A stretch of 13,500 bases of DNA, from the NCBI GenBank assembly GCA_002746395.1, contig NVXA01000002.1:257766-271265 (forward strand), given 5' to 3'. The translations under genes and the position numbers were made by a program. Below the pieces are notes generated by a model, which saw only the letters and a program-made list of their open reading frames with translations, was not told the DNA's origin and searched no databases. Positions 6,260-13,500 of this stretch are shown here, piece after piece; position 1 is the stretch's first letter, and each line of letters opens with the position of its first letter. The DNA is from Paracoccaceae bacterium. GTDB taxonomy: Bacteria; Pseudomonadota; Alphaproteobacteria; Rhodobacterales; Rhodobacteraceae.

Positions 6260-8221
6260 ATGAACGCAACCGTAATAGATGGTGATCTGGATACGTTTCC
6301 AAAGCTATTGGCGCGTAATGCCATCAAGTTTTCGGACAAGCCGGCTTACCGCGAAAAAGAATTCGGTATCTGGCAAAGCTGGACATGGGCTGAAACCAAA
6401 GACGAGATCGAGGCGCTTGCGCTTGGTATGCTGGCACTGGGCCTGAACGAAGGTGACCACGTTGCCATTATCGGGCGCAATCGTCCGTATCTATATTGGG
6501 CTATGACGGCCGCGCAATGCTGCGGGGCTATTCCGGTTCCACTATATAATGACGCGAACGCCGAAGAGATGGCCTATGTGCTTGAACATTCCGGTGCGCG
6601 TTTTGTGATCGTTGAGGATCAGGAACAGGTCGATAAAGTTATTGATGCGCAGGAAATCGTTCACGGGATTGACGAGATTATATATCTCGATAAGCGCGGA
6701 ATGCGGAAATACGACCACACGCATATGAATGCGTATGAAGATGTGCAGGCCGAAGGTCGCGCCGCACATCATCGTCTTGACCCCATCATGAAAGAACGCT
6801 GCGCGGCGCTGACGATCGATAGCACCTGCGTAATGTTGTATACCTCCGGTACAACGGGGCGCCCGAAAGGGGTTGTGCTTTCGAACCGGAATATCATTTC
6901 TGCATCGGCCTCGTCCTCTGAATTTGATGATCTGAACGCTGGTGACAGTGTGTTGGCCTATCTGCCAATGGCATGGGTTGGCGATTTCATCTTTTCCATC
7001 GGGCAATGTTTCTGGACAGGGTTCTGCGTAGCCTGCCCTGAAAGCCCCGAAACCATGCAAACGGATTTGCGTGAGATCGGGCCAAGCTATTTCTTCGCTC
7101 CGCCCCGCTTCTTCGAGGGGATGTTAACAACCGTTATGATCCGCATGGAAGATGCCAGCCCGCTTAAACAGCGCCTGTTCAAGTATTTCATGGATCACGC
7201 CAAAAAAGTCGGGCCTGCGATGCTGGACGGCAAGTCTGTTAGCGCGGGGGACCGGTTCAAGTATTTGCTCGGCGATATTCTGGTTTACGGGCCGTTGAAA
7301 AACACGTTGGGCATGTCGCGTGTCCGTGTCGGTTACACGGCAGGCGAAGCCATCGGGCCGGAGATTTTCGAATTTTACCGATCATTAGGTATCAATCTTA
7401 AACAGCTTTACGGCCAAACCGAGGCTTCGGTGTTTATCACGCAGCAGCCTGACGGCGAGGTTCGCGCCGATACGGTTGGTGTTCCATCACCAGGCGTTGA
7501 AGTGAAAATCGGTGATAACGGCGAGGTGCTTTATCGCTCCGATGCAACCTTTATCGAATATTACAAAAACCCCGAAAGCACGGCTGACACCAAAGACCCT
7601 GAAGGCTGGGTGGCAACGGGCGATGCGGGTTTCTTCGAGGAATCCACCGGACATTTGCGGATCATTGATCGCGCCAAGGACGTTGGCAAAATGTCTGACG
7701 GGTCAATGTTTGCACCGAAGTTCGTTGAGAATAAACTGAAGTTCTTCCCGAATATCCTAGAGGTCGTCGTGTTCGGTAATGGTCGCGATACTTGTACGGC
7801 TTTCATCAATATCGACCTCAACGCCGTGGGCAACTGGGCGGAACGTAACAACATCGCCTATGCGTCTTATCAAGAACTTGCAGGGCATCCCGAAGTTTAC
7901 GCGACCATAAAATCGCATGTGGAAGAGGTGAACATTTCGGTTGCCGAAGATTCCATGTTGTCCGGCTGTCAAATCGACCGCTTCCTTGTGTTGCACAAAG
8001 AACTGGACGCAGATGACGGTGAAATGACCCGCACACGCAAGGTTCGCCGCGCGATTGTCGAAGATAAATACGCTGACCTGATCGAGGGGATGTACAGTGG
8101 TGCAACCGAAATCTCGACAGAAACCGAAGTGACCTATGAAGACGGGCGCAAGGGTTCGATCAAGGCAACGGTGCAGATTGAAGATGCAAAAACAGTAGCA
8201 CGGAAGGCAAAAGCAGCATGA
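6260..8221 (+). CDS. Long AMP-forming acyl-CoA synthetase (AMP-binding family)
   Basis: A 653-aa ligase of the ANL superfamily (long-chain acyl-CoA synthetase type). It would adenylate a carboxylic acid and transfer it to coenzyme A, in the cytoplasm or at the membrane. Motifs: P-loop YTSGTTGRPKG at 194-204, A5 motif YGQTEAS at 384-390, the GWVATGDAGFF segment at 449-459 with Asp455, hinge region DRAKDVGKMSDG at 470-481, and a catalytic-lysine region TRTRKVRR at 590-597 (Lys594). About 55 residues follow this, including a charged tail ending in KARKAKAA-like sequence. It heads the plus-strand operon with a strong ribosome site, and its TGA overlaps the next ATG by 4 bases, so it is co-translated with a LivG-type transporter gene. 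The substrate is probably the acid brought in by that importer (fatty, aromatic or arylalkanoic), which the sequence alone cannot decide. Confidence 0.92.
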   Translation: MNATVIDGDLDTFPKLLARNAIKFSDKPAYREKEFGIWQSWTWAETKDEIEALALGMLALGLNEGDHVAIIGRNRPYLYWAMTAAQCCGAIPVPLYNDANAEEMAYVLEHSGARFVIVEDQEQVDKVIDAQEIVHGIDEIIYLDKRGMRKYDHTHMNAYEDVQAEGRAAHHRLDPIMKERCAALTIDSTCVMLYTSGTTGRPKGVVLSNRNIISASASSSEFDDLNAGDSVLAYLPMAWVGDFIFSIGQCFWTGFCVACPESPETMQTDLREIGPSYFFAPPRFFEGMLTTVMIRMEDASPLKQRLFKYFMDHAKKVGPAMLDGKSVSAGDRFKYLLGDILVYGPLKNTLGMSRVRVGYTAGEAIGPEIFEFYRSLGINLKQLYGQTEASVFITQQPDGEVRADTVGVPSPGVEVKIGDNGEVLYRSDATFIEYYKNPESTADTKDPEGWVATGDAGFFEESTGHLRIIDRAKDVGKMSDGSMFAPKFVENKLKFFPNILEVVVFGNGRDTCTAFINIDLNAVGNWAERNNIAYASYQELAGHPEVYATIKSHVEEVNISVAEDSMLSGCQIDRFLVLHKELDADDGEMTRTRKVRRAIVEDKYADLIEGMYSGATEISTETEVTYEDGRKGSIKATVQIEDAKTVARKAKAA

Positions 8222-9036
8222 ATGCTACAGCAGAAAGCTATGTAACCGAGGATGGCCGCACGATCGGCGCTCCGGTTATGGAAATGAAAAATATCACCCT
8301 GAAGTTTGGGGGTGTGACCGCGATCTCGAACATCTCGTTTGACATCCGCGAAGGCGAAATTCGCGCGATCATCGGGCCAAATGGCGCGGGCAAATCGTCA
8401 ATGCTGAACGTCATCAACGGGTTTTACCACCCACAGGAAGGCGAAATTTGGTTTCGCGGCGAAAAACGCAAACCGATGAAGCCCTACCAGATTGCCCAGC
8501 AAGGTATCGCGCGGACATTCCAGAACATCGCTTTGTTCAAGGGTATGAGTACGCTCGATAACATAATGACAGGCCGTTTCACGCATATGAAAACCAATAT
8601 GTTCTGGCAGGCGGTCTGGAAAGGCCCCGCCGAACGCGAAGAAAACCTTAACCGCGATATTGTCGAACATGTGATCGATTTCCTTGAAATTCAGGCCATT
8701 CGCAAAACGCCGGTTGGCCGCCTGCCCTATGGTTTGCAAAAACGTGTAGAGCTTGGCCGCGCGCTGGCAGCACAACCCAAGTTGTTGTTGCTGGACGAAC
8801 CAATGGCCGGCATGAACGTCGAAGAAAAAGAAGACATGTCCCGCTTTATTCTGGATGTGAACGATGAATTCGGCACAACGATTGCCCTGATCGAACACGA
8901 CATGGGCGTGGTTATGGACATCTCGGACCGTGTTGTGGTTCTGGATTACGGTAAGAAAATTGGCGACGGAACGCCGGACGAAGTGCGCAATAATCAAGAT
9001 GTGATCGACGCCTATCTGGGCGTGGCGCATGACTAG
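8218..9036 (+). CDS. LivG-type ABC transporter ATP-binding protein
   Basis: A 272-aa ATPase of the LivG (HAAT / branched-chain amino-acid) family, normal length plus a short N-terminal extension. Motifs: Walker A GPNGAGKS at 53-60, Q-loop Gln102 in TFQNIALFKGMSTLDN, LivG-style degenerate signature YGLQKR at 171-176, Walker B LLLLDEP at 189-195 with Glu194, and switch His227 in EHDMG. The C-terminus YGKKIGDGTPDEVRNN then AYLG is typical. Its ATG overlaps the synthetase TGA (ATGA, 8218-8221). It would pair with the LivF-type ATPase encoded at 12566 to drive the LivH/LivM-type permeases. Translational coupling to an acyl-CoA synthetase argues that the cargo is an organic acid rather than leucine, isoleucine or valine. 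That is inference from context. Confidence 0.94.
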   Translation: MNATAESYVTEDGRTIGAPVMEMKNITLKFGGVTAISNISFDIREGEIRAIIGPNGAGKSSMLNVINGFYHPQEGEIWFRGEKRKPMKPYQIAQQGIARTFQNIALFKGMSTLDNIMTGRFTHMKTNMFWQAVWKGPAEREENLNRDIVEHVIDFLEIQAIRKTPVGRLPYGLQKRVELGRALAAQPKLLLLDEPMAGMNVEEKEDMSRFILDVNDEFGTTIALIEHDMGVVMDISDRVVVLDYGKKIGDGTPDEVRNNQDVIDAYLGVAHD

Positions 9037-9047
9037 GGAGCTTTGAT

Positions 9048-10040
9048 ATGTCAGCTAATTTTTTCTATACGATCGAGGTGATTGCCAACGGTCTGATGAC
9101 CGGGGTGATGTACTCGCTGGTGGCGCTTGGTTTTGTGCTTATCTTCAAGGCGTCAGGTGTTTTCAACTACGCGCAAGGTGTTATGGCCCTGTTTGCGGCG
9201 ATGACGCTAGTGGGGATTCAGACGGGCCAAGTACCGTTTGCACATCTTATCAATGTTATATTCGGCACACATCTGGACAAGTTCGGATGGGAGGTGCCAA
9301 CCTTCATTGCCATCCTTATAGCCTTGGCCGTGATGATCGGGTTTGCATTCCTCGTGGAGCGCTACATCCTTAAACATCTGGTTAACCAAGACCCTATTAT
9401 TCTGTTCATGGCTACCATCGGGTTGGCCTATTTCATGGAGGGTTTCGGCGACCTTATGTGGGGTTCCGAAATCAAGAAGCTTGATGTGGGCTTGCCCCAA
9501 GGCGGAAACGTCTGGTTGGAAAATGCGACGGCGGGTTGGGCCGAGGGGTTCTACGGCTTCTACATTGATAACCTTGATATGTGGGCAACGGCGATTGCAA
9601 TAGTCCTAGTTGCCGGCCTGATTGTGTTCAGTAACTACACCAAAACTGGCCGTGCGCTTCGGGCGGTAGCCGATGATAATCAGGCTGCTTTGTCAGTGGG
9701 CATCAGCCTGCGTAAAATCTGGGTCATAGTTTGGTCTCTGGCGGGTTTGGTAGCCTTGGTTGCGGGTATTATGTGGGGTGCGAAATCCGGTGTGCAATTC
9801 TCGCTGTCGCTGATCGCACTAAAAGCGTTACCAGTTCTGATGCTTGGCGGGTTCACCTCCATTCCCGGGGCGATTGTTGGTGGCATGATTATCGGCGTGG
9901 GTGAAAAACTGTTTGAATTCACTGTTGGCCCATACATTGGCGGCGCAACAGAAAACTGGTTTGCCTATGTGTTGGCGCTAATATTCCTTGTGTTCAGACC
10001 TCAAGGTCTGTTCGGCGAAAAGATCATCGAGAGGGTTTGA
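9048..10040 (+). CDS. LivH-type ABC transporter permease
   Basis: A 330-aa polytopic inner-membrane permease of the LivH family, slightly longer than the roughly 290-310 aa average. Landmarks are the N-terminal GLMTGVMYSLVALGFVLIFK (15-34) and VFNYAQG (38-44). The cytoplasmic ATPase-contact loop is TKTGRALRAVADDNQAALSV (198-217), and LKALPVLMLGGFTSIPGA (258-275) and VFRPQGLFGEKIIERV (315-330) follow. A hydrophilic loop at about 139-172 (SEIKKLDVGLPQGGNVWLEN then ATAGW) probably faces the periplasm near the binding protein. The ribosome site GGGAG (9036-9040) uses the last base of the preceding stop codon and lies 7 bases from the ATG. It is the third gene of the operon and partners with the LivM-type protein that follows after 3 bases. 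Confidence 0.93.
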   Translation: MSANFFYTIEVIANGLMTGVMYSLVALGFVLIFKASGVFNYAQGVMALFAAMTLVGIQTGQVPFAHLINVIFGTHLDKFGWEVPTFIAILIALAVMIGFAFLVERYILKHLVNQDPIILFMATIGLAYFMEGFGDLMWGSEIKKLDVGLPQGGNVWLENATAGWAEGFYGFYIDNLDMWATAIAIVLVAGLIVFSNYTKTGRALRAVADDNQAALSVGISLRKIWVIVWSLAGLVALVAGIMWGAKSGVQFSLSLIALKALPVLMLGGFTSIPGAIVGGMIIGVGEKLFEFTVGPYIGGATENWFAYVLALIFLVFRPQGLFGEKIIERV

Positions 10041-10043
10041 TCA

Positions 10044-11141
10044 ATGTTTTATCGTGAATCAGGTGATTTCAAGACCACCTACGCTAAAGATACCCAGACC
10101 TTCCCGATCAAGCTGGACCGGGTCGGCTACTACATAATCCTCGCGGTCGCGTTCATCGCCATCCCGTTGCTTCTAATAACAGATACAGGCGGAGGTGCGA
10201 GCTACTGGACAAACGCTATTTTCCTACCGTTCCTGATCTGGGCGATTGCAGCGATCGGGCTGAATATTCTTGTTGGGTATTGTGGGCAACTTAGTCTGGG
10301 CAGTGGCGGTTTTATGGCTGTAGGTGCATATGCATCCTACAAACTGATGACGTCCTTTCCTGATCTAAACATTTTGTTTGTTGTCATCTTGTCTGGCGCG
10401 ATTACGGCTGGCGTTGGCATATTGTTTGGATTGCCGAGCTTGCGCATCAAAGGATTCTATCTGGCCGTGGCGACACTTGCCGCACAGTTTTTTCTTGTCT
10501 GGCTTTTCAACAAAGTGCCATGGTTTTACAATTATTCGGCGTCAGGCCAGATCAGTGCCCCTACACGCTCCTTTTTCGGGTTCGAGGTCACAGGTGCCAC
10601 GGCATCCGCCGAAGCAAAGTATCTGTTTTGCCTTGTCCTGCTGTTCTGTGTCGCATGGGTTGCCCGCAACCTGACGCGTGGCCGAATTGGTCGCAGCTGG
10701 ATGGCTATTCGCGATATGGATATCGCCGCCGAAATCATTGGCGTAGCTCCGCTGAAAACCAAACTATCCGCCTTTGGCGTTAGTTCGTTTTTTATCGGTA
10801 TTGCCGGATCACTGTTCTTTACCGTCTACCTTGGCGCAGTCGAAGTAGGCGAGGCTTTTGGTATCCAGAAGTCATTCCTGTTACTGTTTATGATCATCAT
10901 TGGTGGCCTTGGTTCAATATTCGGCAGCATCATTGGAGCCGCATTTATGGTATTAATGCCAGTGTTGCTAAAGATTATCCTTGTTGATCAGCTAAATTGG
11001 GCAACAGACATCGCGGCCCATTTCCAGTTCGTTATTGTTGGCGCTCTGATCATTATATTCCTGATCCTTGAACCCCACGGGCTTGCACAGCTCTGGCGGT
11101 TATTGAAGGAAAAACTACGTCTTTGGCCTTTCCCGCACTAG
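10044..11141 (+). CDS. LivM-type ABC transporter permease
   Basis: A 365-aa polytopic inner-membrane permease of the LivM family. A hydrophilic N-terminus of about 28 residues precedes the first membrane segment. Family motifs: GLNILVGYCGQLSLGSGGFM (72-91) with VGAYAS, GLPSLRIKGFYLAVATLAAQ (129-148), the ATPase-contact loop GRSWMAIRDMDIAAEIIGV (216-234), IIGGLGSIFGSIIGAAF (285-301), and the C-terminal EPHGLAQLWRLLKEKLRLWP (343-362). It starts 3 bases after the LivH-type stop, with the site GAGAGGG (10029-10035) inside the upstream gene, so the two permeases are co-translated and probably made in equal amounts. No defect is visible. The spacer to the next gene (67 bases) contains small alternative hairpins. 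Confidence 0.94.
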   Translation: MFYRESGDFKTTYAKDTQTFPIKLDRVGYYIILAVAFIAIPLLLITDTGGGASYWTNAIFLPFLIWAIAAIGLNILVGYCGQLSLGSGGFMAVGAYASYKLMTSFPDLNILFVVILSGAITAGVGILFGLPSLRIKGFYLAVATLAAQFFLVWLFNKVPWFYNYSASGQISAPTRSFFGFEVTGATASAEAKYLFCLVLLFCVAWVARNLTRGRIGRSWMAIRDMDIAAEIIGVAPLKTKLSAFGVSSFFIGIAGSLFFTVYLGAVEVGEAFGIQKSFLLLFMIIIGGLGSIFGSIIGAAFMVLMPVLLKIILVDQLNWATDIAAHFQFVIVGALIIIFLILEPHGLAQLWRLLKEKLRLWPFPH

Positions 11142-11142
11142 G

Positions 11143-11175
11143 GGTGGCCAAAATATAAGCCACCGAAGAATTCGG
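11143..11175 (+). other. Overlapping small hairpins ahead of the binding-protein gene
   Basis: GGTGGC / GCCACC (arms 11143-11148 and 11159-11164, 10-base AT-rich loop) can pair, as can CCGAA / TTCGG (11163-11167 and 11171-11175, 3-base loop). The two share bases 11163-11164, so they cannot both form in full. They lie just after the LivM-type stop and before the strong ribosome site of the binding-protein gene. They may affect mRNA processing at the 5' end of the binding-protein message, but both are short. Confidence 0.3.
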
Positions 11176-11196
11176 GGCATCACCTGTCGAACTTTA

Positions 11197-11204
11197 AGGG
11201 AGGA
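11197..11204 (+). promoter_or_regulatory. Strong ribosome binding site of the binding-protein gene
   Basis: AGGGAGGA lies 4 bases before the ATG at 11209 and is among the best Shine-Dalgarno matches in the window. This fits a need for high expression of the periplasmic protein relative to its permeases. Confidence 0.6.
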
Positions 11205-11208
11205 CGAC

Positions 11209-12495
11209 ATGAAACTAACTAAACTGGCAGCAATTGCTGTCGCAACGGTCACGGCCGCAACTCCGGTACTAGCGGAACTTGTGTTCCCGAGCCTTAGCTA
11301 TAGAACTGGCGCATACGCGGCGGGCGGTATTCCGTTTGCTGACGGGTATGCAGATTATTTCACAATGCTGAACGAGCGTGACGGCGGCATTGGCGGCGAA
11401 ATGACTCGTGTTATCGAATGTGAAACCGGCTTTGCGACCGACAAGGGTGTTGAGTGCTACGAGTCCACAAAGGGCGAAGGCGCACTGGTTTATCAACCGC
11501 TATCCACCGGGATTACTTATCAGCTAATTCCAAAAGCTGCGGCTGATGGTATCCCTGTTCACTCTATGGGTTACGGTCGTACTTCGGCAGCAAATGGCAA
11601 CGTATTCAGCCATACATTCAACTATCCAGCGAACTACTGGAACGGCGCATCCTTGGCTGTAAACCATCTGTTGGATATTAACGATGGCGATATTTCGGGC
11701 AAATCTGTTGCGCTGATTTATCACAACTCGGCTTACGGCAAAGAGCCTATCCGCACGCTGGAAGAGCTTGCAGAAAAACATGGTTTCACACTGAAAACAC
11801 TGGCTGTGGATCACCCGGGTCAAGAGCAGAAATCGCAGTGGCTACAAATCCGCCGTGAACGCCCTGACTATGTCCTTATGTGGGGCTGGGGTGTTATGAA
11901 TCAGGTTGCGATCCAAGAAGCAGCCAATATCAAATTCCCAATGGAAAACTTCATTGGCGTTTGGTGGTCCGGCGCTGAAATTGATGTGTTACCGGCTGGT
12001 GACGCAGCCGATGGCTATAAAGCTATCACATTCCACAACGTTGGCAGTGACTACCCTATCTACGACGATATTCAAAAGTATGTCATTGATACAGGCAAGG
12101 CTGCCGGTTCTGGCAATCAGCTCGGTACTGTGATCTACAATCGTGGCCTGTACGCAGCGATGCTTGCAACCGAAGCTGTTCGCACAGCGCAGGAAATCCA
12201 CGGTGTTTCCAACATCACAGCAGCAATGATGCGTGATGGCATGGAGGCACTGGTGATCACCGAAGATAAAATGGCTGCCGCTGGTATGCCAAACTTTGGT
12301 CCATCCTTCGAGGTTAGCTGTGAAAACCACGGTGGCCCAGGTACTGGTGCTGTTGCTCAATGGGATGCAACGGCCAAGACTTGGAGCTTGATTTCCGATT
12401 TCGGTCCTTCGGATATGGATATCATCCAGCCACTGATCGACGCGGACTCCGCTGCTTACGCGGCAGAGAACAATATCGAACCACAGTGTGACTAA
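11209..12495 (+). CDS. Periplasmic substrate-binding protein of the HAAT/Liv-type importer
   Basis: A 428-aa periplasmic ligand-binding protein of the Peripla_BP_6 (LivK-like) family, longer than classical LivK (about 345-370 aa mature). A Sec signal peptide MKLTKLAAIAVATVTAATPV then LA gives predicted cleavage after Ala22; no lipobox. The first lobe begins LVFPSLSYRTGAYAAGGIPF and contains a GYADYFTMLNERDGGIGG segment (46-63), the family's inter-lobe start motif. The hinge/second-lobe part includes VALIYHNSAYGKE (167-179). Four cysteines (71, 83, 371, 427) could form two disulfides. It lies between the permease genes and the LivF-type ATPase, has a strong ribosome site, and is followed by a hairpin, all consistent with excess production. 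The ligand is not evident; the neighbouring acyl-CoA ligases suggest a carboxylic acid rather than an amino acid. Confidence 0.92.
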   Translation: MKLTKLAAIAVATVTAATPVLAELVFPSLSYRTGAYAAGGIPFADGYADYFTMLNERDGGIGGEMTRVIECETGFATDKGVECYESTKGEGALVYQPLSTGITYQLIPKAAADGIPVHSMGYGRTSAANGNVFSHTFNYPANYWNGASLAVNHLLDINDGDISGKSVALIYHNSAYGKEPIRTLEELAEKHGFTLKTLAVDHPGQEQKSQWLQIRRERPDYVLMWGWGVMNQVAIQEAANIKFPMENFIGVWWSGAEIDVLPAGDAADGYKAITFHNVGSDYPIYDDIQKYVIDTGKAAGSGNQLGTVIYNRGLYAAMLATEAVRTAQEIHGVSNITAAMMRDGMEALVITEDKMAAAGMPNFGPSFEVSCENHGGPGTGAVAQWDATAKTWSLISDFGPSDMDIIQPLIDADSAAYAAENNIEPQCD

Positions 12496-12503
12496 ACGAA
12501 CCC

Positions 12504-12530
12504 TCTCTGGCCCTGTCACGGGGCCAGAGA
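12504..12530 (+). terminator. Hairpin after the binding-protein gene, possible partial terminator
   Basis: A perfect 10-bp GC-rich inverted repeat (TCTCTGGCCC / GGGCCAGAGA, arms 12504-12513 and 12521-12530, 7-base loop) begins 8 bases after the binding-protein stop codon. Downstream is ACCCAATTTGTTTTG, which has scattered T's but no clean T tract. Because the LivF-type gene follows in the same direction after only 35 bases, it is more likely a partial terminator or mRNA-stabilising hairpin than a full stop. Confidence 0.6.
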
Positions 12531-12565
12531 ACCCAATTTGTTTTGACATTTAAAAACTACGGGAT

Positions 12566-13396
12566 ATGCAGATGCTTGATACTGGCGAGACACAAGAGAC
12601 CCTTCTAGAGGTCAACAATATCGAGGTTATCTACAACCACGTTATTCTGGTTTTGAAAGGCGTGTCCCTAAGCGTCCCCAAGGGCGGCATTACGGCGCTT
12701 CTTGGCGGCAACGGCGCGGGTAAATCCACGACGCTGAAGGCAATTTCCAACCTGCTGCGGTCTGAACGCGGCGACATTACCAAAGGCACAATCGAATATC
12801 GCGGGGAATCAATTACCGATCTTAATCCCGCGGCCTTGGTTAAACGCGGCGTTATTCAGGTCATGGAAGGCCGGCATTGTTTTGAGCACCTGACGGTCGA
12901 GGATAACCTTATGACGGGGGCCTACACCCGTAGCGATGGCAAAGGGGCTATAAGCGCGGACCTTGAGATGGTCTATAACTACTTCCCGCGCCTACGCGAG
13001 CGTCGTAAATCGCAAGCGGGCTATACTTCGGGTGGCGAGCAACAGATGATCGCGATTGGTCGCGCGCTGATGTCCCGCCCCGAAACCGTATTGCTGGATG
13101 AACCCTCAATGGGCCTCGCCCCGCAGCTTGTTGAAGAGATTTTCGAGATTGTAAAAGGCCTGAATGAAAACGAGGGCGTGTCCTTCCTTCTGGCCGAGCA
13201 AAACACCAACGTCGCACTGCGATACGCCCATCAAGGGTATATCCTTGAATCCGGTCGCGTGGTGATGGAAGGCCTAGCCTCTGAATTGCGCGAAAATCCC
13301 GATGTGAAGGAATTCTACCTAGGTATGTCCGACGAGGGGCGCAAATCTTTCCGTGATGTACGTTCCTATCGCCGTCGCAAGCGTTGGTTAAGTTGA
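12566..13396 (+). CDS. LivF-type ABC transporter ATP-binding protein
   Basis: A 276-aa ATPase of the LivF family, longer than classical LivF (about 235-240 aa) by an N-terminal extension and a basic C-terminal tail (SFRDVRSYRRRKRWLS). Motifs: Walker A GGNGAGKS at 47-54, Q-loop Gln98 in VIQVMEGR, signature SGGEQQ at 155-160, Walker B TVLLDEP at 174-180 with Glu179, and EQN at 211-213, where Gln replaces the switch His as is common in LivF proteins. It completes the importer as partner of the LivG-type ATPase. Start choice is uncertain: the weak site CGGGA (12560-12564) is too close to the ATG at 12566 but well placed for the in-frame ATG at 12572 (MLDTGETQ), which may be the true start. It follows the binding-protein gene after a hairpin. 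Confidence 0.93.
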   Translation: MQMLDTGETQETLLEVNNIEVIYNHVILVLKGVSLSVPKGGITALLGGNGAGKSTTLKAISNLLRSERGDITKGTIEYRGESITDLNPAALVKRGVIQVMEGRHCFEHLTVEDNLMTGAYTRSDGKGAISADLEMVYNYFPRLRERRKSQAGYTSGGEQQMIAIGRALMSRPETVLLDEPSMGLAPQLVEEIFEIVKGLNENEGVSFLLAEQNTNVALRYAHQGYILESGRVVMEGLASELRENPDVKEFYLGMSDEGRKSFRDVRSYRRRKRWLS

Positions 13397-13467
13397 TTTC
13401 CACCACCTCTACCACCCCAAACTAAATCTCGAATGCGGGGTTTCCTCCGCCGTCAAAGGAAAACCTC

Positions 13468-13500
13468 ATGTCCGACTTTTATGACACACTAGAAACTCGC
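13468..13500 (+). CDS. Start of a further gene, possibly a phenylacetate-CoA ligase family protein (partial)
   Basis: Eleven codons (MSDFYDTLETR) run off the right edge. The ATG has a good ribosome site, AAAGGA at 13455-13460, 7 bases upstream, and lies 71 bases after the LivF-type stop on the same strand. From memory, proteins of the phenylacetate-CoA ligase (PaaK-like) family encoded next to Liv-type transporters often begin with a sequence like this, with a D-x-LETRDP motif. That identification rests on very little sequence and on gene order. If right, the operon holds two CoA ligases flanking one importer. Confidence 0.45.
   Translation, partial: MSDFYDTLETR

Noticed and set aside
6012..6263. 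An 83-codon plus-strand frame ending in a 4-base overlap with the synthetase ATG, which could suggest a coupled leader peptide
   Set aside because: No ribosome site precedes its ATG, the product has no recognisable feature, and it contains the regulatory dyads. The overlap is probably chance.
12948..13415. A 155-codon minus-strand frame opposite the LivF-type gene
   Set aside because: Arg/Ser-rich shadow of a conserved ATPase gene without any ribosome site or domain.
13397..13467. CCCC...GGGGTTT pairing between the LivF-type gene and the next gene as a terminator
   Set aside because: Only four G-C pairs with an 18-base loop and no T tract; not supportable.
1..13500. CRISPR arrays, tRNA or rRNA genes, insertion sequences, phage or toxin-antitoxin genes
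   Set aside because: I saw no regularly spaced direct repeats, no tRNA-like cloverleaf segments and no transposase or integrase coding sequence in any frame.

Overview
The window looks like a moderate-GC alphaproteobacterial chromosome, most likely Rhodobacterales (Roseobacter-type). The reasons are the style of the protein sequences, the tight ATGA-type gene overlaps and the combination of transport systems. This placement is inference from protein style and gene order; there is no rRNA or other marker gene here.

Left half (about 1-5748, minus strand): one complete-looking operon for an ABC importer of the oligopeptide/dipeptide (Opp/Dpp) type, read right to left. The order is a large periplasmic substrate-binding protein (family 5, 680 aa), permease B, permease C, ATPase D and ATPase F (cut by the left edge). 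The four membrane and ATPase genes overlap by 1-4 bases. The binding-protein gene is separated from them by a 112-base spacer with a perfect 10-bp hairpin, a layout that usually gives excess binding protein. The long binding protein and the enlarged loop in permease C set it apart from plain peptide importers, so the substrate could be a peptide, an oligosaccharide or another compound.

Middle (5749-6259): a 511-base divergent intergenic region with no convincing gene. It holds several inverted repeats that look like regulator sites: a perfect 14-bp palindrome with extra half-sites, a TGTGA-N16-TCACA dyad, and repeated GCAAAGCG/TTTGCA motifs.

Right half (6260-13500, plus strand): an operon in the order long AMP-forming acyl-CoA synthetase, LivG-type ATPase, LivH-type permease, LivM-type permease, periplasmic binding protein (Peripla_BP_6 type), LivF-type ATPase, then the first 11 codons of another gene that resembles a phenylacetate-CoA ligase family start. 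The five transporter genes make a full branched-chain-amino-acid-type (HAAT) importer. Its placement between acyl-CoA ligases suggests a carboxylic acid (aromatic, phenylalkanoic or fatty acid) is imported and then activated to its CoA thioester. As in the left operon, the binding-protein gene is followed by a perfect 10-bp hairpin.

I found no RNA gene, CRISPR array, insertion sequence or phage element. All large open frames antisense to the genes above look like coding shadows. The region reads as ordinary metabolic/transport chromosome; the points worth a second look are mostly regulatory structures and the unassigned substrates.
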